35,321 nucleotides of DNA, taken from an uncultured Alphaproteobacteria bacterium. GTDB lineage: Bacteria > Pseudomonadota > Alphaproteobacteria > HIMB59 > GCA-002718135. The notes below the pieces were generated by a model. That model searched no databases, had not been told where the DNA came from, and saw nothing but the letters and a program-made list of their open reading frames with translations. Positions within the stretch are counted from its first letter, which is position 1. Every line of letters starts with the position of its first letter. Positions 18,923-27,569 of this stretch are shown here, in pieces. The stretch spans positions 1 to 35,321 of the forward strand of contig CACAAZ010000014.1 of the NCBI GenBank assembly GCA_902530685.1. Direction: 5' to 3'. A program made the translations under genes and the position numbers.

Positions 18923-19690
18923 TTACTCCATAACTGCACCACCACTTACATTTAATGTCTCACCGGTAGTTTCGCTAAAAGTATTTGAACAAAAACCCAC
19001 AATAGCCTTAGCAATGTCTTCTGGCATTTGATACCTTCCCATCGGAATTCTATGAAGCCAATCATGTTCAACTTCTTCTCTGGTTTTTTCATATCCACGA
19101 TTAATTCTCCAATTAATTTCATTATCTATGATTTCTGTGCCAATTGTACCTGGACTAATCGCATTAACTCTTATTTTTGGAGCTAGCTCTAATGCAACTG
19201 CTCTCGTAAAACCAATAACACCCATCTTTGAAGCATTGTAATGAGAAGTAAATCTTTGTGCCCTTCTTGCAGCTTGCGAGGAGATATTTAATATGCTTCC
19301 TTTATCATTGAATATAGGTATTGCATGCTTGGTCATTAAAAACATTCCTCTTAAATTTACGCGCATTACCAAGTCCCAATCATCTACGCTCAAATCTTTG
19401 CAAAGGTTTAATGTTGCTACTCCAGCATTGTTTATTAAATGATCTACGCCACCATGATCAGATTTAACCTGATTATAAAAATCTTTAACTTTTTTTTCTT
19501 CTGTTATATCTAAATCAAAAAATAATAAATTTTTTGAATCATTAGCTTTTCTGAATTTACTGATTTTCTCTTTATTGTTATCAACGCAAAGAACTGTTGC
19601 TTTACTTTGAAGAAATGCCTCGCAAGTTGCTTGTCCAATACCGCCAGCGCCACCAGTAACTATTATAATTTTTGATTTAAAGTCATTCAT
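18923..19690 (-). CDS. Short-chain dehydrogenase/reductase (SDR)
   Basis: 255 aa; TGGAGGIGQA, NNAG, YNASK, NAISPGTIGTE. Confidence 0.9.
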   Translation of the reverse strand: MNDFKSKIIIVTGGAGGIGQATCEAFLQSKATVLCVDNNKEKISKFRKANDSKNLLFFDLDITEEKKVKDFYNQVKSDHGGVDHLINNAGVATLNLCKDLSVDDWDLVMRVNLRGMFLMTKHAIPIFNDKGSILNISSQAARRAQRFTSHYNASKMGVIGFTRAVALELAPKIRVNAISPGTIGTEIIDNEINWRINRGYEKTREEVEHDWLHRIPMGRYQMPEDIAKAIVGFCSNTFSETTGETLNVSGGAVME

Positions 19691-19719
19691 TAATTTAAGA
19701 TTAAATTCAATTTAAAAAT

Positions 19720-20679
19720 TTACAAGATTTTTTTGTTAACAATATTATTTATATTCGTTTTATTTTGGAGATGGTTTAAGATATTTTCAATAGTTTCAAT
19801 GGACATTCTAGCTCTACATTCGACAGTAAGGGCAGCATTATGAGGAGTAAAAATTATATTTTTTGCAGATAGAATAGGGTCATCTTTATCAGGAGGCTCC
19901 TTTGTGTAAACATCTAAACCTGCGCCTAATATTTTTCCTTTATCTAATGCTAATTTCAAATTTTCTTGATTTACTATTCCGCCTCTAGAAGTATTGACTA
20001 AAATTACATCATTATTCATTATAGAAAACTCTTTTTGAGAGATAAAATTTTTTGTATCACTAGACAAAGGTATATGAATGGTAATGAAATTTGCGTTTTT
20101 TAATCCTGTTTTCAGATCTACAAATTTAAATGGTGGTTTTGCTTCATTCATATTTTTCAAATATGGATCATGTATTAAAATTTCACAATTAAACATCGAT
20201 AATCTTTTAGCAACTTCTCTACCTATTCTTCCATAACCTATTATTAGAACCTTTTTGTTGAATATCTCTACAGTTTTTTGAATCATAGTTTTTTGAAGAT
20301 ATTCACCATTTTTAACTAAATTGTGACAATCAATAATCCTTCTTGATAATGCTAGAAACATAGTAATAACATGTTCAGCAACTGAAACAGCATTACTTGA
20401 GCCAGTTATTGCCAGGGGTATTCTTTTTTCATTCAAAAATTCAATATCAACAGAGTCGTATCCAACACCATGCCTTGCAACAATTTTAAGTTTTGCACAA
20501 TGTGTCAAAACTTCCTTAGGAAGTTTGGCTGTTCTAATTCCAATACCATCACAATCCGCAAGTTCTTTTTTCAAATTATCTAAAGTATAGTCAAATATTT
20601 CAATATAATTAATATTGTTTCTTTTAAGAATTTCTTTTCCAGCATCATGGAATTCGCCAATTAAAGCAATTTTTGTCAA
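19720..20679 (-). CDS. D-isomer-specific 2-hydroxyacid dehydrogenase (phosphoglycerate dehydrogenase-like)
   Basis: 319 aa; GYGRIGREVAKRL, VNTSRGGIVN, FTPHNAALT. Confidence 0.88.
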   Translation of the reverse strand: MTKIALIGEFHDAGKEILKRNNINYIEIFDYTLDNLKKELADCDGIGIRTAKLPKEVLTHCAKLKIVARHGVGYDSVDIEFLNEKRIPLAITGSSNAVSVAEHVITMFLALSRRIIDCHNLVKNGEYLQKTMIQKTVEIFNKKVLIIGYGRIGREVAKRLSMFNCEILIHDPYLKNMNEAKPPFKFVDLKTGLKNANFITIHIPLSSDTKNFISQKEFSIMNNDVILVNTSRGGIVNQENLKLALDKGKILGAGLDVYTKEPPDKDDPILSAKNIIFTPHNAALTVECRARMSIETIENILNHLQNKTNINNIVNKKIL

Positions 20680-21459
20680 TTATAACTCTAGTTCTTTAGC
20701 GAGGTCTCCGATTTGTGCACCCCCGGCCATTAATCTCTTTACATCCTCACCACCTAGATCATTTGCTAACCCACTACCTATAACTTCTCCTAGACTTAAG
20801 AATGTATATCTATCGGCAATAAGTCTTGCGTGTATTTCATTATGTGTAATTAGAATGATTGCTATGTTGCCAAGTCTTTGAACTTTTTTTATTGTTTTTA
20901 AAACTTCCATTTGTTGTTTTTGACCAAGAGCGGAAGTTGGTTCATCTAAGATTAATATTTTTGCTCCAAAATAAATTGCTCTAGCTATTGCTAAAGTTTG
21001 TCTTTGTCCTCCTGACATGGTTCCTACTTTTTGATTAGGATCAGCGATATTTATTCCAATTTTAGACATTTCTTCAATTGTTATTTTATGCATTTCATCC
21101 ATTTGCATAAGGCCAAACGGTCCTGGTCCTTTTTTTAATTCTCTTCCTAAGAAAAAATTTAATGTAACAGAGGTTAAATTATTTAGAGCAAGATCTTGAT
21201 ATACTGTTCCAATACCTGCATCAGAGGCTTGTCTAGGAGAAGCAAATTTTACAAATTCTCCATCTACTTTAATTTGACCTTTAGTTGCAGGATGCACACC
21301 AGATAAAACTTTAATTAAGGTTGATTTACCTGCACCATTATCACCAAGTAATGCATGCACTTCCCCAGGATATACGTCGAGTGATACTCCATTGAGCGCT
21401 GTAAAACTTCCAAATTTTTTTACCAAATCTTTAATTTCGATTAGAGGCTTTTTATTCAT
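20680..21459 (-). CDS. Sugar ABC transporter ATP-binding protein (single NBD, Frc/Rbs type), system 2
   Basis: 259 aa; GDNGAGKST, MSGGQRQTLAIARAI, ILILDEPTSAL. Confidence 0.95.
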   Translation of the reverse strand: MNKKPLIEIKDLVKKFGSFTALNGVSLDVYPGEVHALLGDNGAGKSTLIKVLSGVHPATKGQIKVDGEFVKFASPRQASDAGIGTVYQDLALNNLTSVTLNFFLGRELKKGPGPFGLMQMDEMHKITIEEMSKIGINIADPNQKVGTMSGGQRQTLAIARAIYFGAKILILDEPTSALGQKQQMEVLKTIKKVQRLGNIAIILITHNEIHARLIADRYTFLSLGEVIGSGLANDLGGEDVKRLMAGGAQIGDLAKELEL

Positions 21460-23051
21460 TAAATACTACCTACAATTCTTCTTCTTATATTTTCATTTGT
21501 TAAAGCAGCAGTTACCAGCACAGCACCTAAGAAGACACGATAAAAGGAGCCATCTACACCAGGAATATAAAAGAATGCTTCTTTAGCAATACCAAATATT
21601 ACAGCTCCAAGCATTATGCCCATAATTGATCCAAAGCCTCCAGTAAGAACTACACCACCGATCACGGCCGCAGCAATTGCTTCTAATTCTTTTAAATTTC
21701 CTTTAGCAGTGTCAGCAGTATTTACCTCAAATACTTGGCAAGCAGCAAAAATTGTTGCACAAAAAGCTGTAAACATAAAAAGGCCAATTTTTACTTTGTT
21801 CGTGGGTACACCATTTGCCTGAGCAGCAGAAAGATTGCCACCTGTCGAATATATCCAATTACCTACTTGTGTTTTACTTAAAACAAAGTAACAAATTATA
21901 GCAAGTAAAACCCAAATCATAACGCATGAATAAAATCCTGGAGCAAATTTGTTTCCAAACATATTTACATTCCAGTCTGCTGTAAAATATAACCAATCAA
22001 AAAAAGGCTCTAAAATGTCGCCGCCAAAAAAGTTGGCTACTGGTCTAGCTGTTATAAAGGTATCTATATAAGCTCTTGCTAAATCTAACTCTGTAACTGA
22101 TTTCGCAGCAATTTCTGGAACTTGAATACCAGCATCTATCTTTTTTTGTATAGCCTCAACCATCGATTCATTTCCAGATTTTTGAGCATTTTCTAAAGTT
22201 TTTTGCATAGTATCTACCATTTTTTGTTTTTGTAAAAGAGTTTTGGTAATTGCTACTTTCTCATTAATGTATGTTAATTGTTCTGTAAGTTTCTCAACTG
22301 TACTTTGAGGTGCTGTTTTCAAAATTTCTAATAATTCATCATTAGATAATGCTTTAGCTGCATCTCTTTCTATTTCACCGTGACCAGGAACATTAATTAT
22401 ATTTTTTATATCTGGAAGATCGGTTACTGTTGTTGATCCTGCCGTTTGATCAGGAGCTTTATTAAATGCTCTGTAGCAGACTTCAGTTAAACCTCTTAAA
22501 AAAAATAATCCACCTAAGGTAACTATAAAAGAAGCAATTCCACTTTTTACAATTACATACCCTTGAAACCAACCGAATGACAATGTCATTACTAGAGTAA
22601 TTAATAAAGCTGTTAGTGGCGATACATTAGTTATTTCAAAAATTTTGAGTCCTTCAAAATGAAAGCCTCCTTCAAAAGAAATATAAGGTATTACAATAGC
22701 AAAACCCCATTTAAGAATAATTGCCATTGCTCCACCAGCAAATCCAATCATTGATCCAACACTCAAATCAAATTCACCAGCGATAATCAACATACCAGCA
22801 CCAAGAGCTACAATCCCTAGTTGGGAAATGACACGAAAATTATTTCTTATTCCAAGTGCATTAAAACCTTCTCCTGCAAAAGGGTTTAAAGAAAACTCAC
22901 CCTGTGGAATTGAAAAATAACCGAGCATTGCAAAAAGAAGCAGCATAACACCTAGAGGCCCAATTTCTGGTCTTGCAAAGATTTTAGAATACCATCTACT
23001 TGGTTTTAAGCGATCAGACTCTTGTCTTTTTACTTCTTGGCTGGAATTCAT
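21459..23051 (-). CDS. Sugar ABC transporter permease (RbsC/FrcC family) with large internal insertion, system 2
   Basis: 530 aa; AGEFDLSVGSMIGFAGG, VIGGVVLTGGFGSIMGIMLGA core motifs; hydrophilic ~125-aa insertion (about aa 210-335). Confidence 0.92.
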   Translation of the reverse strand: MNSSQEVKRQESDRLKPSRWYSKIFARPEIGPLGVMLLLFAMLGYFSIPQGEFSLNPFAGEGFNALGIRNNFRVISQLGIVALGAGMLIIAGEFDLSVGSMIGFAGGAMAIILKWGFAIVIPYISFEGGFHFEGLKIFEITNVSPLTALLITLVMTLSFGWFQGYVIVKSGIASFIVTLGGLFFLRGLTEVCYRAFNKAPDQTAGSTTVTDLPDIKNIINVPGHGEIERDAAKALSNDELLEILKTAPQSTVEKLTEQLTYINEKVAITKTLLQKQKMVDTMQKTLENAQKSGNESMVEAIQKKIDAGIQVPEIAAKSVTELDLARAYIDTFITARPVANFFGGDILEPFFDWLYFTADWNVNMFGNKFAPGFYSCVMIWVLLAIICYFVLSKTQVGNWIYSTGGNLSAAQANGVPTNKVKIGLFMFTAFCATIFAACQVFEVNTADTAKGNLKELEAIAAAVIGGVVLTGGFGSIMGIMLGAVIFGIAKEAFFYIPGVDGSFYRVFLGAVLVTAALTNENIRRRIVGSI

Positions 23052-23057
23052 AAAAGA

Positions 23058-23077
23058 AAGCCGCCCGAGGGCGGCTT
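23058..23077 (-). terminator. Strong GC-rich hairpin with T-rich tail between binding-protein and permease genes
   Basis: aagccgcc-cgag-ggcggctt; on the minus strand it reads AAGCCGCCCTCGGGCGGCTTTCTTTTATG, with the T-rich tail running into the permease start codon (23051-23049). Confidence 0.8.
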
Positions 23078-23090
23078 AGTTAAATTAAAA

Positions 23091-23999
23091 CTATCTGTCT
23101 ATTCCAGCTAGAGCTGAAACAGAAGCAGCGTTTGATTTATCAACAAATCCTGGTCCAGATGGAATATTTGCACCTGGTAAAAGGCCTGCGCTGTTGTTGT
23201 ATAAGTGTAATACAATAATAGGCATATAACCTTGTAATCTTTGTTGTTGATCAATTGTGAATGATACTTTGTCAGCTGCGATTAAGTCCATAACACCTGG
23301 GCTTAAATCGAAACATGAGTGGTGAATACCGCTCATACCAAGATCATCCATTGCTTTCGCAACACCTTCACATACGTGAGGTCCTACAGATAAAATAGCG
23401 TCAATATCTGTATTAGCTTGTAAAGCTGCAGTTGCACGAGTTACAATTGTTGCTGGATCAGAAGTTGTGTCAACATATTCCATTGGAATTGTTTCTCCAT
23501 AACCTTCACATCTATCAACTAGAGCAGTGTTATATGCTTCTTGGATCATACATAATCCTTTTGAAGCACCTTCAGACTTAGCTCTTTGACCAGCTTTTTG
23601 ACCTGCAAGATATTCAGGCTGACCAACGTGCATTAAAGCACCTAAAGCAGCTGAGTTTTCAAGACCTGAGTTCATTGTTACAACAGGTACACCTGCAGCA
23701 ACAGCAGCTTTAATTGCTGGGCCTAATGCATCAGGATCAGGTAGTGAAATTACCATTCCATCAGGTTGAGTTGCAGCAGCAGCTTGAATTGAACTTGCCA
23801 TATCTGCCATATCAGCTGAAGGGTTGTATATATATTCGAAGTCAGCACCGATTGCTCTTGCTGCATCTTCTCCACCTTTTTGTACAACTGGCCAGAAAGG
23901 ATCTTTACCTTCACCATGAGTTACCATAACGTATCTCTCAGCTAAGGCTGCACTTGTAGCAAATACTAGTGCTACGATTGTCATAAGAATATTTTTCAT
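23091..23999 (-). CDS. Sugar ABC transporter periplasmic substrate-binding protein, system 2
   Basis: 302 aa; signal peptide MKNILMTIVALVFATSAALA; DGMVISLPDPDALGPAIKAAVAAGVPVVTMNSG; SD AGGAGG immediately upstream. Confidence 0.93.
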   Translation of the reverse strand: MKNILMTIVALVFATSAALAERYVMVTHGEGKDPFWPVVQKGGEDAARAIGADFEYIYNPSADMADMASSIQAAAATQPDGMVISLPDPDALGPAIKAAVAAGVPVVTMNSGLENSAALGALMHVGQPEYLAGQKAGQRAKSEGASKGLCMIQEAYNTALVDRCEGYGETIPMEYVDTTSDPATIVTRATAALQANTDIDAILSVGPHVCEGVAKAMDDLGMSGIHHSCFDLSPGVMDLIAADKVSFTIDQQQRLQGYMPIIVLHLYNNSAGLLPGANIPSGPGFVDKSNAASVSALAGIDR

Positions 24000-24089
24000 T
24001 ATTCCTCCTAATAATTATAATTATTAAAAATACCTATAAAAGGGAGTGAATACAAATCAAGTGTTAAATTTGTTAATTATTTGACAAAT

Positions 24090-25934
24090 TTACACACCTT
24101 TTCTTTGTATATTTTTGCCATCCATATGTTCTTGAAAAGCTTTTTTATTGGCATCAGAATTACCAATCTCTAAAGTTGGACTTTCCCAATACGCTGTGCC
24201 ATCTAACCATTCGTATCCATGTGTTTCTATAGAAATAACATAGGTTTTATCAGATTTTTTTGCTCTCTCAAAAGCTGCTTCTAAATCTGTTATTGATTTT
24301 ACTGTTTCAGCATTTGCACCCATACTTTTCGCATGAGCTTCAAAATCAACAAATTGTAGTTGAGACGCATTTGCAGCTCTTAGGTTACAAAGATACTCTT
24401 TACCTCCCTTTGCTAATTGAAGTCGGTTTATGACCATATGTCCACCGTTGTCACAAACTACAATTATTAATTTCTTATTATAAATTACCGAACTGTAAAT
24501 ATCACTATTATGCAGTAGGTATGAACCATCACCAACAAAGACGATAACATCTTGATTAGGTTTTGCCATCTTAATACCAAGTGCGCCAGATATTTCGTAA
24601 CCCATACAGCTAAACCCCCACTCAGTCTCAAAAGTATTTCGTTGTTTTGGTTTCCAAATTTGTACAGTTTCACCTACAAGGCCGCCAGCTGCTGTTACAA
24701 CAATATCAGATTTATCTGCTTTTCTGTAAACCGCACCAACTGCGTGTGCATAAGAGGGTATTTCTTGATTAGTTGGGCCACTTTGTTTTTCTATGTAAGT
24801 TTCCCATTCTTTTTTTTCTTTAAGAGCTCTAACGTACCATTGCTCAGGAGCCTTCCAATCACCTAAAACTTTTGAGAGTTCTTGTAAACCAATTTTTGCA
24901 TCACTTATCATTGGTGAAGCTCTATGTTTATTAGAATCAAATCTCGAAGTATTTATTGAAGCTAATCTAAAATTATCATTTTGAAAATTTGTCCATGATC
25001 CAGTTGTAAAATCAGAAAGTTTAGTTCCAATTGCTAGAGCTAAATCAGTATCTTTTGAGAGGCTATTTGATGAACCATCTCCTAAACATCCAATAGCACT
25101 TATATAATAAGGATCATCTTTATCCATACAGCCAATACCCATAACTGTTGAAGTAACAGGTATATTATGCTTTTTTGCAAAGTCTGATAGTTCATTTTCT
25201 GCTTCAGAATAAAGTACTCCACCGCCTGAAATAATTATTGGTTGTTTAGATTGTATTATCTCCTTAGCAACCCTCTCAACTTGTCTTGGATCAGGGTGAA
25301 TGCGTCTAATTTCATGAACCTTTTCCTCAAAAAATACCTCTGGATAATCATATGCTTCTCCTTGAACATCTTGAGACATTGATATTGTTGCAGGGCCACA
25401 TTCTGCTGGATCTAACATTACTTGGATTGCTTGTGGTAGAGAAGATAGAATTTGCTCTGGTCTTGTTATCCTATCGAAATATTTTGAGACTGATTTAAAA
25501 GCGTCGTTTTGAGTAGTTGTGGGGGAATTAAAATTCTCTACTTGTTGTAAAACTGGATCTGGGAAACGACTAGCAAAAGTGTCACCGGGAAGTAGTAAGA
25601 TTGGTAGTCTGTTGCTTAGAGCAACTGCTGCTGCAGTAACCATGTTTGTGGCTCCGGGTCCAACAGATGAAGTAGCAATAAATATTTGTTTGCGTCTCAT
25701 TGCACGGGAATAACCAATACCAGTTAATGCCATGTTTTGTTCATGATGCCCTCTATAGCCTGGAAGTTGATCTTTGAATTCCTCCATAGCTTGACCTAAA
25801 CAAGCAACATTGCCATGACCATATATTCCAAAGGCTCCAGGAAATAATGGGAGTTTATTTCCATTAATAATAATTTTTTGAGCTATAAGATATTTAAAAA
25901 GTGCATGTGAACAAGTAAGCTTTTGAGTTTTCAT
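24090..25934 (-). CDS. iolD: 3D-(3,5/4)-trihydroxycyclohexane-1,2-dione hydrolase
   Basis: 614 aa TPP enzyme; FPGAFGIYGHGNVACLGQAM, YRGHHEQNMA, SSVGPGATNMVTAAA, FVGDGSYLLHNSDIYSSV typical of IolD. Confidence 0.93.
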   Translation of the reverse strand: MKTQKLTCSHALFKYLIAQKIIINGNKLPLFPGAFGIYGHGNVACLGQAMEEFKDQLPGYRGHHEQNMALTGIGYSRAMRRKQIFIATSSVGPGATNMVTAAAVALSNRLPILLLPGDTFASRFPDPVLQQVENFNSPTTTQNDAFKSVSKYFDRITRPEQILSSLPQAIQVMLDPAECGPATISMSQDVQGEAYDYPEVFFEEKVHEIRRIHPDPRQVERVAKEIIQSKQPIIISGGGVLYSEAENELSDFAKKHNIPVTSTVMGIGCMDKDDPYYISAIGCLGDGSSNSLSKDTDLALAIGTKLSDFTTGSWTNFQNDNFRLASINTSRFDSNKHRASPMISDAKIGLQELSKVLGDWKAPEQWYVRALKEKKEWETYIEKQSGPTNQEIPSYAHAVGAVYRKADKSDIVVTAAGGLVGETVQIWKPKQRNTFETEWGFSCMGYEISGALGIKMAKPNQDVIVFVGDGSYLLHNSDIYSSVIYNKKLIIVVCDNGGHMVINRLQLAKGGKEYLCNLRAANASQLQFVDFEAHAKSMGANAETVKSITDLEAAFERAKKSDKTYVISIETHGYEWLDGTAYWESPTLEIGNSDANKKAFQEHMDGKNIQRKGV

Positions 25935-26030
25935 TGTACCTCCATTAATTACATTAAAACTAATAAGTAAATAAATACAATAATTATTTTATTTAATATT
26001 ATTTGTTTAATAAAAACAAAGCCAAAAAAT

Positions 26031-26351
26031 CTATATATTTAGATAAAGGCTACCTTTGTCTTCTATAATATCGAATATTTTTAAAGGAATTTGATCTAGA
26101 TCTGAAGTAGGATCTCCAGATACTATACTGAAAGTATTTCCGCAACTTGGACACTCAAGTTCTTCTCCTTCGATACTTGATTCACTTAATAAAGATCGGT
26201 CTGCACATGTACAATTACCCTGTGTTGCAAAAAAACCAGCCTCGATTCGAAATATTGCATAGTTGATTTCATCGTGTTCAAAATTTTCAACAGTGCCAAT
26301 TTCTATATCTTCAACTTCTCCAATCAACAGCGGTTCAAAATCATCATTCAT
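26031..26351 (-). CDS. Rieske-type ferredoxin homologue with Cys in place of both ligand His residues
   Basis: 106 aa; AIFRIEAGFFATQGNCTCADRSLLSESSIEGEELECPSCGNTFSIVSG aligns with the Rieske pattern CTH..L..G...G..I.CP.HG..F but reads CTC ... CPSC. Confidence 0.8.
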   Translation of the reverse strand: MNDDFEPLLIGEVEDIEIGTVENFEHDEINYAIFRIEAGFFATQGNCTCADRSLLSESSIEGEELECPSCGNTFSIVSGDPTSDLDQIPLKIFDIIEDKGSLYLNI

Positions 26352-26414
26352 ATTCCAAAAATTTTAGAATAATTTTTAATGAGAATAAATAATTATTTTT
26401 ATAAAATTGTTAAT

Positions 26415-27569
26415 TTATCTGAATCTTAAATTTTTACGTGACAATTCTGAGATATTATTTACCCCCATTAATTTCATGTCTCTTTCAATTTCATTTCTCA
26501 TATTAGTCATTGCTCTATCAACACCTTTTTGTCCACCAGCTGCAAGAGCATAAAGGTACATTCTACCTCCCGAACATGCTTTTGCACCTAAGGAGAGTGC
26601 TTTTAAAACATGGGTACCACGTCTAATACCACCTTCACATATTACATCTATTTTATCGCCAACTGCATCTACTATTTCAGCAAGTTGATCAAATGGAGAT
26701 CTGGAACCATCTAGTTGTCTACCACCATGATTGGATATCATTATTGATGTCGCTCCAACGTCTACTGCCCTTTTTGCATCTTCAACTGACATGACCCCTT
26801 TTATAGCAAATTGACGACCCCATTGTTTATTAATAGCTTCAACATCTTTCCAACTTAGCGAATTATCTAACATTTTAGTAAAATAATCTCCAATTGTAGT
26901 CATAACTTTAGTTCCCTCACTTATATGATCTTTTAAATTACTTAGTTCCCATTTTGGTCTTATAAAATAATTTAATGCCCACATTGGATGAATAGCAAAA
27001 CTAAGTATGCTACTTAGTTTTAATTTCATAGGTATTGTAAACCCTGTATACAAATCTCTTTCTCTGTTACCTCCTACAGCTGTATCGACCGTTACTGCCA
27101 TAGCCTCAAAATTAGACTCTTTACACCTCTCTATAAGCGCATTATTTAATCCTTTGTCTTTATGAACATATAGTTGAAATAGTTTTGGGGAGCTGACTAA
27201 ATTTGAAATTTCCTCAATACTTGCAGTTCCAAGTGAGGAAATACCAAACATAGTTCCATGTTTTTCAGCTGCTTTTGCAACAGCTATTTCTCCTTCATGA
27301 TGAAACAATCTTTGGAGAGCTGTTGGGGCACAATATATTGGAATGTCTAATTTTTGCCCCATGACTGTTGTTGACATATCTACTTTATCAACCCCACTTA
27401 AGACATTTGGAACTAAATCACATTTCTCAAATGCTTCCGTATTTCTTTTGTAAGTTATTTCATCATCTGCTGCACCATCTATGTAATGAAAAATTGGTCC
27501 AGGTAATTTCTTTTTAGCTAGCTTTCTAAAATCTTTTACATTGTGACAGTTGTTAATACTACCTATCAT
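26415..27569 (-). CDS. lldD: FMN-dependent alpha-hydroxy acid dehydrogenase (L-lactate dehydrogenase type)
   Basis: 384 aa; FHYIDGAADDEIT, ISNHGGRQLDGSRSP, CEGGIRRGTHVLKALSLGA. Confidence 0.88.
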   Translation of the reverse strand: MIGSINNCHNVKDFRKLAKKKLPGPIFHYIDGAADDEITYKRNTEAFEKCDLVPNVLSGVDKVDMSTTVMGQKLDIPIYCAPTALQRLFHHEGEIAVAKAAEKHGTMFGISSLGTASIEEISNLVSSPKLFQLYVHKDKGLNNALIERCKESNFEAMAVTVDTAVGGNRERDLYTGFTIPMKLKLSSILSFAIHPMWALNYFIRPKWELSNLKDHISEGTKVMTTIGDYFTKMLDNSLSWKDVEAINKQWGRQFAIKGVMSVEDAKRAVDVGATSIMISNHGGRQLDGSRSPFDQLAEIVDAVGDKIDVICEGGIRRGTHVLKALSLGAKACSGGRMYLYALAAGGQKGVDRAMTNMRNEIERDMKLMGVNNISELSRKNLRFR

